A stretch of DNA of 64,000 nucleotides from Alphaproteobacteria bacterium. Lineage in GTDB: Bacteria > Pseudomonadota > Alphaproteobacteria > JAVJRE01. Below are positions 1 to 8,200 of this stretch, piece by piece; position 1 is the stretch's first letter; each line of letters opens with the position of its first letter. Below the pieces are notes generated by a model. The model did no database searches and was not told the DNA's origin. It worked only from the letters and a program-made list of their open reading frames with translations. Both the position numbers and the translations under genes were made by a program. Where the stretch lies: contig JAVJRE010000002.1 in NCBI GenBank assembly GCA_040218575.1, positions 310,001 through 374,000 of the forward strand. Reading direction: 5' to 3'.

Positions 1-345
1 TTTCTCGGCTGACGCGCGATGCTCCAGCGTCAGCTCGATTTTCTTAACATCGGCGAAGGCCACAGCGACACCATCACGAACCGTCGCAACGTCCTGTATG
101 GCTTGACGCACAGCCGTATCCAGGTCCTGCCGCCGCTGCCGCATCCGGTCAAGCCACGGCCCAAGTGCGGCACCGCCAAACCCGTCCTGACGGGCCAGAT
201 CAAACTCCGCCGCTATGGATACGTCCAGGCGTTGCCGGGAACGGCGCGCCTCTGACAGACGCGCCTCGGCCGCCAACAGGTCTTTCTTGCGTTCATCCAG
301 CGTCCACCGCCGGAGCTTGAGAATTGTATTCAGGCCTTTTGCCAT
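1..345 (-). CDS. fliJ: FliJ-like flagellar export chaperone (3' end cut off)
   Basis: The minus-strand frame opens with ATG at 345 (MAKGLNTILKLRRW) and stays open to the window edge, so only the first 115 residues are seen. It is rich in Arg, Gln, Glu and Ala and predicted to be helical, with a heptad-like coiled-coil character, as in FliJ, the small soluble part of the flagellar type III export ATPase complex. The assignment rests mainly on position: it starts 26 bases downstream of fliI on the same strand, the usual fliI-fliJ order. FliJ is typically about 140-150 residues, so perhaps 30 residues are missing. Sequence conservation of FliJ is weak, so the family call is mostly contextual. 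Confidence 0.7.
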   Translation of the reverse strand, partial: MAKGLNTILKLRRWTLDERKKDLLAAEARLSEARRSRQRLDVSIAAEFDLARQDGFGGAALGPWLDRMRQRRQDLDTAVRQAIQDVATVRDGVAVAFADVKKIELTLEHRASAEK

Positions 346-371
346 GGTCAGGGCGAGCTGCCGCCGGCCGG

Positions 372-1778
372 TCAGGCGGCGGTGCGGGCGCGACCAGGCT
401 CAGCGCTCTTCGCCGCGCCCGGCGCCGCGCCATCACCATCGGCCGCCTGGCCATCGCCATCTTCCTGCAACATCCGGCGAAGGTCGTCATAGCCGTCCGC
501 CAACACGGCCTGTTCATCGGGCAACTGCCCGAGAAACGCCTCGATCCGCGGGTAGAGACGAATGGACTGATCGACATCCCGATCGCTGCCCTGGCGGTAA
601 GCGCCGATGCGAATCAACTCCGCCATGTCCTCATAGCGGGCCAGGACGCCACGCGCCCGACTGACCAGATCCGTTTCGTCCGGCGTATTGCAGTCCGGCA
701 TGGTGCGGCTGATGCTGCGCAGGATATTGATGGCTGGATAGCGGCCACGCTCGGCGATATCGCGTTCGAGGACGATGTGCCCATCGAGAATGCCGCGCAC
801 CGCATCGGCTATGGGTTCATTGTGATCGTCGCCTTCCACCAGAACACTGAACAGTCCGGTGATATTGCCCTGGCCGGCACGGCCGGGGCCGGCCCGCTCC
901 AGCAATTTGGGCAGTTCGGCAAAAACCGATGGAGTATAGCCCTTCGACGTAGGGGGCTCGCCGGCCGAAAGTCCGATATCCCGCAATGCCATGGCAAAGC
1001 GGGTCACGCTGTCCATCAGGCACAGCACCTCGAGCCCCTGGTCGCGGAAATACTCGGCCACCGCCAGTGTGGCATGGGCCGCCTGCCGCCGCATAAGAGG
1101 CGATTCGTCGGACGTGGCTACAACCAGAACGCTGCGGGCCAGCCCGTCGGGCCCCAGATCATCCTCGATGAACTCCTGCACCTCGCGCCCGCGTTCGCCG
1201 ATCAGGCCAATGACAATGACGTCGGCATGGGTGAATCGCGCCAGCATGGACAGCAGCATTGATTTGCCCACGCCGGAGCCGGAGAAAATTCCCATGCGCT
1301 GGCCACGACAACAGGTGAGGAATGTGTTGATTGCCCGCACCCCGAGATCGACCTTGCCGCCTAGGCGCTGGCGTTGGTGGGCCGGCGGCGGCGGCGCCCG
1401 GAAAGGGTAAGCCGTGCGTCCGGCGACAACCGGCCCCTTACCGTCGATCGGCTCGCCGAGAGCGTTGATGGCGCGGCCCAGCCACGAACGGTCCGGGTGC
1501 AGAGCCGGCCGGCCGGCCGCCACCTCCGCCATGCAACCGAGACCGATTCCCTCGAGCGGACTGAACGGCATGAGAAGCGCCCGGGCCTGGCGAAATCCAA
1601 TGACCTCGCAGGGCACCCGCCGGCCATCCCGCGCCACAAGATTGCAGCGGTCGCCGACAGACAGGCGGCGCTCTACGCCGCCGACCTCAACCAGCATGCC
1701 GAGGACCGCCGTTACGCGGCCATAGACCTGATAATCCGGCAAGGACCGGATTGCCTCAATTACCGCCGATGGGTCCAA
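372..1778 (-). CDS. fliI: Flagellar export ATPase FliI
   Basis: This 468-residue protein is the ATPase of the flagellar type III export apparatus, which unfolds and feeds flagellar subunits at the inner membrane using ATP. Family marks are the Walker A loop [12 protein letters not shown] near residue 165, the downstream ATPase segment [13 protein letters not shown], and Walker B-like [12 protein letters not shown]. The length matches FliI (about 440-470). The start is TTG at 1778 behind a GGGGGAGG stretch; no ATG lies in frame before residue 28. It forms an operon with fliJ. The upstream 255 bases are shared with divergent ctrA and contain CtrA-like sites, so control by CtrA is plausible, as for many alphaproteobacterial flagellar genes (inference). 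Confidence 0.95.
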   Translation of the reverse strand: MDPSAVIEAIRSLPDYQVYGRVTAVLGMLVEVGGVERRLSVGDRCNLVARDGRRVPCEVIGFRQARALLMPFSPLEGIGLGCMAEVAAGRPALHPDRSWLGRAINALGEPIDGKGPVVAGRTAYPFRAPPPPAHQRQRLGGKVDLGVRAINTFLTCCRGQRMGIFSGSGVGKSMLLSMLARFTHADVIVIGLIGERGREVQEFIEDDLGPDGLARSVLVVATSDESPLMRRQAAHATLAVAEYFRDQGLEVLCLMDSVTRFAMALRDIGLSAGEPPTSKGYTPSVFAELPKLLERAGPGRAGQGNITGLFSVLVEGDDHNEPIADAVRGILDGHIVLERDIAERGRYPAINILRSISRTMPDCNTPDETDLVSRARGVLARYEDMAELIRIGAYRQGSDRDVDQSIRLYPRIEAFLGQLPDEQAVLADGYDDLRRMLQEDGDGQAADGDGAAPGAAKSAEPGRARTAA

Positions 1779-1847
1779 TTGCCTCCCCCGATTGCCCTGG
1801 CATGACCCGCGAAATCGGCCTGCCCGGCCAATCTGACCGGCGCCGAC

Positions 1848-1862
1848 TTAAGGTTCAGTAAA
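1848..1862. promoter_or_regulatory. Imperfect CtrA-like box between fliI and ctrA
   Basis: The sequence TTAA-N7-TAAA matches the CtrA consensus TTAA-N7-TTAA at seven of eight defined bases. It lies about 70 bases upstream of the fliI start, where it could act on the divergent fliIJ promoter. One mismatch in a short AT motif can arise by chance, so this is weaker than the perfect box about 80 bases further right. Confidence 0.3.
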
Positions 1863-1940
1863 CCAAGGAAAAGCGAGCCAGGCACCGCCTTTGGCCGGTG
1901 GCGGCCGGTTTTCATGACCGGCGGTCTCGTCAGCCTTCTG

Positions 1941-1955
1941 TTAATCGGCTATTAA
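1941..1955. promoter_or_regulatory. Perfect CtrA binding box upstream of ctrA
   Basis: TTAATCGGCTATTAA is an exact TTAA-N7-TTAA, the full CtrA recognition element known from Caulobacter and relatives. It sits 79 bases upstream of the ctrA start in an otherwise GC-rich gap, in the place expected for CtrA autoregulation. It may also serve the divergent fliI promoter. Function is inferred from the motif and its position. Confidence 0.75.
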
Positions 1956-2033
1956 CCCTGCCGCGACAGAATGATTAACAGGTTCAGTTAGCGACGCCTT
2001 AAGGCGGGTCCGGATCAGGGGAAGCAGACAGCC

Positions 2034-2729
2034 ATGCGGGTATTACTAGTCGAGGACGATTCATCGACGGCAAAGACCATTGAGGCCATGCTCAAGGCCG
2101 AGGGCTTTGTCTGCGATACGACCGACCTGGGTGAAGACGGCCTGGAGATCGGCAAGCTATATGACTATGACATCATCGTCCTTGACCTGATGTTGCCCGA
2201 CATCGACGGCTATGAAGTTCTGCGACGCCTGCGCGCGGCGCGGGTGGCCACGCCGATCCTCATTCTTTCGGGCCTTGGCGAGACCGAGAGCAAGGTCAAG
2301 GGTCTGGGCATCGGCGCCGACGACTATCTGACCAAACCTTTCGACCGCACCGAACTGGTGGCACGAATCAACGCCGTCATCCGGCGCACACGCGGCCACT
2401 CAGACGCCGTCATCCGCACCGGCAAGCTGACCGTCAATCTCGATGCCAAGACCGTCGAGGCAAACGGCCAGTCCATCCACCTGACCGGCAAGGAATACGG
2501 CATTCTGGAGCTGCTGAGCCTGCGCAAGGGCACGACCCTGACCAAGGAGATGTTCCTTAACCACCTCTATGGCGGCATGGACGAACCTGAGCTCAAGATC
2601 ATCGATGTGTTCGTATGCAAGCTGCGCAAGAAGCTGACCGGGGCCTGCGGCGACAACTATATCGAGACCGTATGGGGCCGCGGCTATGTGCTGCGCGACC
2701 CGCCGGCAAAGACCGAGCAGGCGGCCTGA
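2034..2729 (+). CDS. ctrA: Cell-cycle response regulator CtrA
   Basis: This is a 231-residue OmpR/PhoB-type response regulator. The receiver domain (about 1-120) has the acidic pocket VEDD at 7-10, the phosphoacceptor Asp in DLMLPD near residue 51, and the switch Lys in YLTKPFD. The winged-helix DNA-binding domain (about 125-222) includes [13 protein letters not shown] and the recognition helix with [10 protein letters not shown], close to Caulobacter CtrA. CtrA is phosphorylated through the CckA-ChpT relay and controls division, flagellar and motility genes. chpT converges on it just downstream, and a perfect CtrA box lies upstream. The extra C-terminal tail ([10 protein letters not shown]) is usual. 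Start ATG is preceded by GGGGAAGCAGACAGCC. Confidence 0.97.
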   Translation: MRVLLVEDDSSTAKTIEAMLKAEGFVCDTTDLGEDGLEIGKLYDYDIIVLDLMLPDIDGYEVLRRLRAARVATPILILSGLGETESKVKGLGIGADDYLTKPFDRTELVARINAVIRRTRGHSDAVIRTGKLTVNLDAKTVEANGQSIHLTGKEYGILELLSLRKGTTLTKEMFLNHLYGGMDEPELKIIDVFVCKLRKKLTGACGDNYIETVWGRGYVLRDPPAKTEQAA

Positions 2730-2751
2730 GCTTTCCCGACAACCAACGGTA

Positions 2752-2779
2752 AACGGCGGACCAGAAGTCCGCCGTTTTT
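2752..2779 (+). terminator. Rho-independent terminator after ctrA
   Basis: A 10-bp perfect stem (2752-2761 with 2767-2776) closes a 5-base loop and runs into five T residues. It begins 22 bases after the ctrA stop codon, so it most likely ends the ctrA transcript. Confidence 0.8.
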
Positions 2780-2791
2780 CTTATGGGCCGG

Positions 2792-2812
2792 CGGCGGACC
2801 AGAGGTCCGCCG
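2792..2812. repeat. Second copy of the GGCGGACC hairpin
   Basis: A perfect 9-bp stem with a 3-base loop (2792-2800, AGA, 2804-2812) repeats the stem of the ctrA terminator 40 bases away. The two 21-base copies differ at one position. It lacks a T-run on either side, so termination alone is uncertain. It lies 6 bases beyond the chpT stop codon and may serve the converging chpT transcript. Confidence 0.6.
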
Positions 2813-2818
2813 TATTCA

Positions 2819-3493
2819 CTATGTGCCGGGCGCCTCTGACTGAAATACCAGGTGGTGTAGGCCGCCGCTACCGCTGCGCAGGGCAAGACGGCCGCCAAGA
2901 CGGGCCGCCAGAACCGCCGCCAGATGCGCCTGAACAGTCTCCGGCGTCGCCTCGCCGGTGGCCGCACCGGTGGCGACCAACATCACTGGGCCATCGGCGA
3001 CCAGTCGTTCGGCCCCCATGGCCAGGCTGAACTCAGCTGCCGGCCCCCCGGCGGCATGGACTTCCAGGGTGCCACCGAACGGCATGACGGCCGCCGCGAC
3101 GCCGATCATATTGAGGATCAGCTTGGCCGTCACACGATCAAAATCCGCCACCTGTTCAGCATCCGGCCAGGCAAATGTCAGACGCCCGGATTCGAGCCAC
3201 GCCGCCGCCACGTCGCGCAGATCCACCGCCGTGCGCTGGCTGTCACGATCCCCGCCTATGCCGAAAGCCAGCCGGAAATAGGCCAGGCGCCGTGATGCCT
3301 CGCCTGCCGCGTGGGCCAGCAACTGGATGATCTCGCCATCGCCGCCGCCAACGTCCTGCAGCAATTCGACACCATTGGCCACCGCCCCCACCGGACTGGC
3401 CAGATCGTGACACAGCCTGGCGCACAGAGCCTCGACTGCCGCAGCGCACAGTGACTCGGCGCGGTTATCTGCCGGCGCCAAAGACATGGTCAT
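2819..3493 (-). CDS. chpT: Histidine phosphotransferase ChpT
   Basis: The 224-residue product resembles ChpT, the histidine phosphotransferase that passes phosphate from the hybrid kinase CckA to CtrA and CpdR. The helical dimerisation segment carries the motif RLCHDLASPVGAV near residue 26, where His is the phosphorylated residue. The C-terminal part is a degenerate ATPase-like fold without clear ATP-binding N, G1 or G2 boxes, as in ChpT. The start is supported by AGGGGAA about seven bases upstream. It converges on ctrA, its known target, which strengthens the call. A TATAGC sequence about 35 bases upstream is a possible -10 element. Confidence 0.88.
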   Translation of the reverse strand: MTMSLAPADNRAESLCAAAVEALCARLCHDLASPVGAVANGVELLQDVGGGDGEIIQLLAHAAGEASRRLAYFRLAFGIGGDRDSQRTAVDLRDVAAAWLESGRLTFAWPDAEQVADFDRVTAKLILNMIGVAAAVMPFGGTLEVHAAGGPAAEFSLAMGAERLVADGPVMLVATGAATGEATPETVQAHLAAVLAARLGGRLALRSGSGGLHHLVFQSEAPGT

Positions 3494-3551
3494 GTGAATT
3501 CCCCTGAACGTCCCCTGTCCAGCGCTATAGTGGCCGGCGCGCCTGCTCGGA

Positions 3552-4244
3552 TCAATGCGCTACGGACCGGCCCTCGCCGTCTGTAGCGGCGGCCAACAGC
3601 AGCGCTTCCGCCCGCGCCAGATCATCAGGCGCGTTGGCATTGAAGAACGGGTCGACCGGCACCGTAGCGAACTCTGCACGGGCCAGGCGGAAACGGCCGG
3701 TCCAGGCGCCAACCTTGCGCAGGCCGTCCACGTCCATGGCTGTACGCAAATCATCAGCCAAGGATACAGGCCATAAGCCAATCACCGGATGGTCGCGGCC
3801 GGCAGACGCGGCACAGGCCATATCAGCGCCGGCGTCGTGGCGCGCCGCCACAAGCCGGGATACCAGATCCCTCGGTAGAAACGGGCTATCCGTGGGCGCC
3901 GTGACGATGAACGGGCACGCGGGAGCGCACCGACGCGCCCAGTCCATGCCGGCCAGAACACCGGCCAGAGGACCGGGGTTGCCAGCCTGAGCATCAGCCA
4001 CCACCGGCAAGGCAAAGGCGGCAAAGCGCGACGGATCGCCATTGGCATTGAGAACGAGGGCCCGCACCTGCGGCGCCAGACGGTCACGGGCGCGGGCCAG
4101 CAATGTTCTGCCGGCCACCGGACGCAGGCATTTGTCGCCGCCGCCCATGCGCCGCGCCAGCCCGCCGGCGAGCAGAACCCCCACGACACCATCGCCCGCC
4201 GGGCCGGGACCCGCTTCGCCACGGCCAGGGTCGCCCCCGGTCAT
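3552..4244 (-). CDS. mobA: Molybdenum cofactor guanylyltransferase MobA
   Basis: MobA attaches GMP to molybdopterin to make the bis-MGD form of the cofactor used by formate dehydrogenases and DMSO-reductase-family enzymes. The 230-residue protein shows the nucleotide-binding signature LLAGGLARRMGGGDKCL near residues 24-40, followed by a Rossmann-type fold with the metal-binding segment VTAPTDSPFLP. Its ATG overlaps the fdhD stop codon by four bases (ATGA), so the two are translationally coupled. The N-terminal 20 residues (Gly/Pro rich) are a non-conserved extension. Confidence 0.92.
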   Translation of the reverse strand: MTGGDPGRGEAGPGPAGDGVVGVLLAGGLARRMGGGDKCLRPVAGRTLLARARDRLAPQVRALVLNANGDPSRFAAFALPVVADAQAGNPGPLAGVLAGMDWARRCAPACPFIVTAPTDSPFLPRDLVSRLVAARHDAGADMACAASAGRDHPVIGLWPVSLADDLRTAMDVDGLRKVGAWTGRFRLARAEFATVPVDPFFNANAPDDLARAEALLLAAATDGEGRSVAH

Positions 4245-5128
4245 AGGGCGGGGTCCGTGACCTGGTCCGCCGCCTTGCGCCGGCTGCGGCGCGGTTCCTC
4301 CGCGACGGTATCGGGATCCTGATCGTAAATCAGCCGGTGCTTGCCGGACAGGACAAGGAACCGCTTGCCGCGGACCCGGCCTATCAGAGTCAGTCCGGCC
4401 TGTCTGGCCAACGATACGCCCCAGGCAGTGAAGCCCGAGCGCGACAGGACGATGGGAATCCGCATTTGCACGGCCTTGATGACCATCTCACTGGTCAGGC
4501 GCCCGGTGGTGTAGAAGATCTTGTCTTCCGGCGAAATGGCGTTGAGCGCCATATAGCCGGCGATCTTATCCACCGCATTGTGGCGCCCCACATCCTCCAT
4601 ATAGATCAGCGGCCGATCCTCGCGGCACAGCACGCAGCCGTGGATCGCCCCGGCCTCCAGATAGAGGCTGGGGGTGGCGGTTATGGCCTTCGACAGGGCG
4701 TAGAGCCATGAGGTGCGAAGGGTTGCGCTGTCGGACAGGGATATGGAGTCAAAGGCCTCCATCATATCGCCGAAGACCGTCCCCTGGGCGCAACCCGAGG
4801 TCTGGGTGCGGCGGCTGAGCTTTGCCTCGAAATCCGTTTCCCGCTCGGTCCGGACAACGACAGCGTCGATGTCCGGGACATGCTCGACAGCCGTGATCGG
4901 ATTGTCCGACGGCAGCATATTCTGGTTAAGCAGGTAGCCGACGGCGAGATATTCCGGATAGTCGCCGATAGTCATCATCGTCACGACTTCACGGCTGTTG
5001 AGGTAGAGAGTCAGCGGCCGTTCAACGGTGACCGACGTCTCGACCTCCGCGCCACTCTGGTCATGTCCGGTCAAACGTTCCGTCAATCGTGGATCGGCCG
5101 GGTCGGGCTGGACAAGATAGCTCTTCAT
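4241..5128 (-). CDS. fdhD: Formate dehydrogenase accessory protein FdhD, unusual cysteine layout
   Basis: FdhD transfers sulfur from IscS to the molybdenum cofactor of formate dehydrogenase. Family marks are VERPLTLYLN, YLAVGYLLNQ, and EDVGRHNAVDKI. The canonical CxxC of E. coli FdhD (around Cys121-Cys124) is here TSGCAQGT with a single Cys, while the usual ATGGTHAA-like segment reads AGAIHGCVLC with a CxxC. Thus the redox cysteines appear relocated. I chose ATG at 5128 (MKSYLVQPD), preceded by GGTGA; a longer frame to 5206 adds 26 poorly conserved residues. It is coupled to mobA. No formate dehydrogenase gene lies in the window. Confidence 0.88.
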   Translation of the reverse strand: MKSYLVQPDPADPRLTERLTGHDQSGAEVETSVTVERPLTLYLNSREVVTMMTIGDYPEYLAVGYLLNQNMLPSDNPITAVEHVPDIDAVVVRTERETDFEAKLSRRTQTSGCAQGTVFGDMMEAFDSISLSDSATLRTSWLYALSKAITATPSLYLEAGAIHGCVLCREDRPLIYMEDVGRHNAVDKIAGYMALNAISPEDKIFYTTGRLTSEMVIKAVQMRIPIVLSRSGFTAWGVSLARQAGLTLIGRVRGKRFLVLSGKHRLIYDQDPDTVAEEPRRSRRKAADQVTDPAL

Positions 5129-5301
5129 CGCGTCACCATATGGACTTGGCAGCCGGGGCTGGCAAGCGCAGCATGATCCTGACACCGTGGCGCACCGACC
5201 GGACAATGGGTCCTATCGTCCCGGCCACCCTGCCATCGCGCCGTTTTCCGCCAGGGTCGGCCAGGGACCGGACCCGCGACCGACACGAGAAACCCGCCCC
5301 G

Positions 5302-6624
5302 ATGGCCTCTCTCCGCCCCGCCCGCATGATCAGTGTGATCAGTGACGGAAACTTCCGCCGCCTGTGGATGACCGGCTGGCTCACCTGGACCACACGCTGG
5401 CTGGAAATCCTGGCCATCGGAGTCACCGTCTATCAGCTTACCCAGTCGGCCTTCCAGGTCACGCTGATGATGACGATCCGCATGGCGCCGATGCTTTTTC
5501 TCGGCACCTTCGTTGGCGCCCTGGCCGACCGTGTGGATCGCAAGACGCTGCTGGCCGGCGGTCTGGTCGTCCTGTCGCTGACCGCCGCCTGCCTGGCGGC
5601 CATCGCCTTCAGCGGCCATCTTGCCTTGTGGCACATTGGCGTCGGCGCGCTGGTCAACGGCATGTTCGGCGCTACTGAGATGCCGGTGCGCCGCACCATG
5701 CTGGGCACCGCGGCTGGCCCGGAGCGCATGAGTGCTGCCCTCAGCCTGGATTCGGCGACGAACAATCTGACCCGCATGATCGGCCCGATCCTGGGCGGCG
5801 TGGTGGTCGAGCGGATCGGTCTGCAAGGCGCCTATGCCATCGCAGCGGTGGCCTATGCGGGAGGCGTCTTTCTCGTCCTGCCCATCAGCTTGCCGCCGCC
5901 ACCGCGCGCGGCCGTCCTGGCAACCAGAGGCGTCATCGCCACCGGGCGGCAGATCGGGCGGCAGATCGCTGAAGGCCTGCGCTTTGCCCTGGGCAATCAG
6001 GTGATCAAAGCGACCCTGGCGGTGACAATGCTGGTGAACTTCTGGGCGTTTTCCTATGGTTCGCTTATCCCGGTGGTCGGCGCGGAGGACCTGAATCTGA
6101 CGCCAACAGCCATCGGTGTGCTGGCCGCGGCCGATGCCTTGGGCGCGTTTCTGGCCTCGTTGCTGGTGGCCTTCATCGCGCCCGGTCGCGACTACACCCG
6201 CATCTATGTGGGCGGCTCCGCCCTGTTCCTGGCTGGCGTTCTGATTTTTTCATTTGTTGACGGCTACACCGCCGCTCTGGCGGTTCTGGTTTTTGCCGGA
6301 TTCGGCATCTCCGGATTTGGCGCCATGCAAAGCACCATCATCCTGACCGCGACGCCGCCGGAACTCAGATCACGGGTGATGGGCGTCCTCAGCATGAGCA
6401 TCGGTGCATCGCCACTGGGCCTGTTGCATCTGGGCTTTATGGCGGAGATGTTCAGCGCCAGGACGGCACTGTCCATTATCGCCATTGAGGGGCTGGCCGC
6501 GCTGGCCCTGTGCTTGATCGTCTGGCCGGTGCTGTGGCGCAGTCGGGAGTTGAGCCCGGCCACAAGCCAGACCGCCGCCGCCGCGCCGACACCAACGACC
6601 ACGTCGCATACGATTCGCCGTTAA
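5302..6624 (+). CDS. MFS exporter, EntS-like (MFS_3 family)
   Basis: A membrane protein of about 440 residues with roughly 12 hydrophobic segments. The loop after the second segment reads GALADRVDRKTLL, the MFS signature DRxxRK. The NFRRLWMTGWLTWTTRWLEI start and the motif around GATEMPVRRTMLG resemble the MFS_3 group, which includes the enterobactin exporter EntS and multidrug exporters. I chose ATG at 5302 (MASLRPARM); ATG at 5326 is also possible and the open frame extends upstream to 5089 without conserved sequence. It is divergent from fdhD-mobA with a 173-base gap. The substrate cannot be told from the sequence. Confidence 0.8.
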   Translation: MASLRPARMISVISDGNFRRLWMTGWLTWTTRWLEILAIGVTVYQLTQSAFQVTLMMTIRMAPMLFLGTFVGALADRVDRKTLLAGGLVVLSLTAACLAAIAFSGHLALWHIGVGALVNGMFGATEMPVRRTMLGTAAGPERMSAALSLDSATNNLTRMIGPILGGVVVERIGLQGAYAIAAVAYAGGVFLVLPISLPPPPRAAVLATRGVIATGRQIGRQIAEGLRFALGNQVIKATLAVTMLVNFWAFSYGSLIPVVGAEDLNLTPTAIGVLAAADALGAFLASLLVAFIAPGRDYTRIYVGGSALFLAGVLIFSFVDGYTAALAVLVFAGFGISGFGAMQSTIILTATPPELRSRVMGVLSMSIGASPLGLLHLGFMAEMFSARTALSIIAIEGLAALALCLIVWPVLWRSRELSPATSQTAAAAPTPTTTSHTIRR

Positions 6625-6696
6625 CCTTTTCTTTGCTCCGGAGCCGCAGGCTGGTATCCGCCACGAACCGACACTAGCCAAGAGGATGCGCCAGCC

Positions 6697-7359
6697 ATGG
6701 GGCGATCAGCGCTCACGTCACTGGCTGTCGTCATGACGGCATTGCTGATTTCCGGCTGTGCGGCCAGCCCGGTGCTGTCCATCGCCTCTACATTAGTCAG
6801 CGGAATCACCTACATTTCGTCCGGCAAGAGCCTGACCGACGTGGCCATATCCGGAGCGGTGGACAGCGACTGCGCGACATTGAACATTCTGCGTGGGCAG
6901 CCCATGTGCAACACGGCCGCCCTCAACCCCACCAGTGGCCTGGCCAGTGAACTCCACCGCCTGCAACCGGCGGCCGGGCTCGCCGCCGACGGTACGGCCA
7001 CGCAGGTTGCCAGCCGCCGCACGAACAGCGGCAATCGGCAAATATTCGGCACGGTGCGGACCGTATCCATTGCCCTGCCGGACGATGCCCAGCCGGAGGA
7101 CCGCCGATCACAGTTCGCGCTGGCCTGGACCTTGAGCGACGTGGTGCGCGGCTGTGACGATATGGCCCGCCTGGCGCTGGAGATGGGCCAGAATGCTGCT
7201 GCCGGCCATTTTCTGATCGAAACGACCCGCCTGCGCCCGGCCCATCTGCGCAGCCTGGTCGCGTTGCCCCGCGGCGTCATGAGCCCGCCTATCGAAACGG
7301 CGGGTCGCATCCACCTGTTCATGCGCTGCGACTCCCTGCAGGTCGCCAGCAGGTCCTGA
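6697..7359 (+). CDS. Predicted lipoprotein of unknown function
   Basis: The 220-residue product begins with a lipoprotein signal peptide: hydrophobic core VVMTALLISGC with the lipobox LISGC, so Cys at about residue 21 would carry lipid. The mature part contains two further cysteines in SDCATLNILRGQPMCN that could form a disulfide. No enzyme motif is visible. AGAGGA upstream supports the start. It lies between an exporter gene and the tungstate transporter, both on the same strand, with gaps of 72 and 136 bases. A role in envelope biology is a guess from the lipobox only. Confidence 0.65.
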   Translation: MGRSALTSLAVVMTALLISGCAASPVLSIASTLVSGITYISSGKSLTDVAISGAVDSDCATLNILRGQPMCNTAALNPTSGLASELHRLQPAAGLAADGTATQVASRRTNSGNRQIFGTVRTVSIALPDDAQPEDRRSQFALAWTLSDVVRGCDDMARLALEMGQNAAAGHFLIETTRLRPAHLRSLVALPRGVMSPPIETAGRIHLFMRCDSLQVASRS

Positions 7360-7495
7360 CCCGCGCTATACGCGGCCCGCGTCACGCCATACACTTCGCG
7401 CTGATTCCGCAGGTGATCCAGCGGGCGGGCGGCCCACCATCGGCACGACGTCCTGGCCCGACCACCTGAGTCCGGACAGACGAGATGCGCCGCCC

Positions 7496-8200
7496 ATGTG
7501 GGAAATCTTCCAGTCCCTGAGCCTTGCCGTTGACCTGATTGCCCGGCTCGACCGTGAGCTGGTGGGCATTATCCTGCTGTCGCTGCGGGTCAGCCTGTCC
7601 GCTGTTCTGATCGCCGCCGCCATCGGGCTTCCGCTGGGCGCGGCGCTGGCCCTGTTCCGCTTTCCCGGCCGACGTATCCTGGTTGTCCTGACCAACGCCC
7701 TGATGGGCCTGCCGCCGGTAGTGGTCGGACTGATCGTCTTCCTGTTGCTTTCGCGGTCCGGCCCGCTGGGCGTCCTCGGCCTGCTGTTCACGCCGGCGGC
7801 CATGATCATCGCCCAGGTGGTGCTGGTGACGCCGATTATCGCCGCATTGTCGCGGCAAATGCTGGAGAGCGAGTGGGCCGTATATGAGGAGCAGCTGCGC
7901 TCGCTCGGCGCCGGCCCGGCGCGCGCCATCCGTACTCTGTTGTGGGACGGCCGCTACGCTTTGCTGACCACTGTCCTGGCCGGCTTTGGCCGGGCCAGCG
8001 CGGAGGTCGGGGCGGTCATGATTGTCGGTGGAAACATCGAACAGGTCACCCGGGTGATGACCACGACCATCGCCCTGGAGACCAGCAAGGGTAATCTGCC
8101 GCTGGCCCTGGCATTGGGCTTTGTGCTGCTGACCCTGGCCCTTGTGGTCAATGGCGCCGCGGCGGCCATGGGCAGCGCCCTGGCGCCCAAGCGGCCATGA
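7496..8200 (+). CDS. tupB: Tungstate ABC transporter permease TupB
   Basis: A 234-residue inner-membrane permease with five or six hydrophobic segments. It contains the EAA-type cytoplasmic loop EEQLRSLGAGPARAIRTLLW, which contacts the ATPase. The pattern VVVGLIVFLLLSRSGPLGVLGLL and the C-terminal VGAVMIVGGNIEQVTRVMTT are typical of TupB-type tungstate permeases rather than ModB. It overlaps tupC by four bases (ATGA) and is the first gene of tupB-tupC-tupA. The substrate could include molybdate, but the TupA-like binding protein favours tungstate. Confidence 0.88.
   Translation: MWEIFQSLSLAVDLIARLDRELVGIILLSLRVSLSAVLIAAAIGLPLGAALALFRFPGRRILVVLTNALMGLPPVVVGLIVFLLLSRSGPLGVLGLLFTPAAMIIAQVVLVTPIIAALSRQMLESEWAVYEEQLRSLGAGPARAIRTLLWDGRYALLTTVLAGFGRASAEVGAVMIVGGNIEQVTRVMTTTIALETSKGNLPLALALGFVLLTLALVVNGAAAAMGSALAPKRP

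Noticed and set aside
1975-1990. A further CtrA box closer to the ctrA start
   Set aside because: TTAA at 1975 is followed by AGTT rather than TTAA after seven bases; spacing to TTAG is nine bases, outside the motif.
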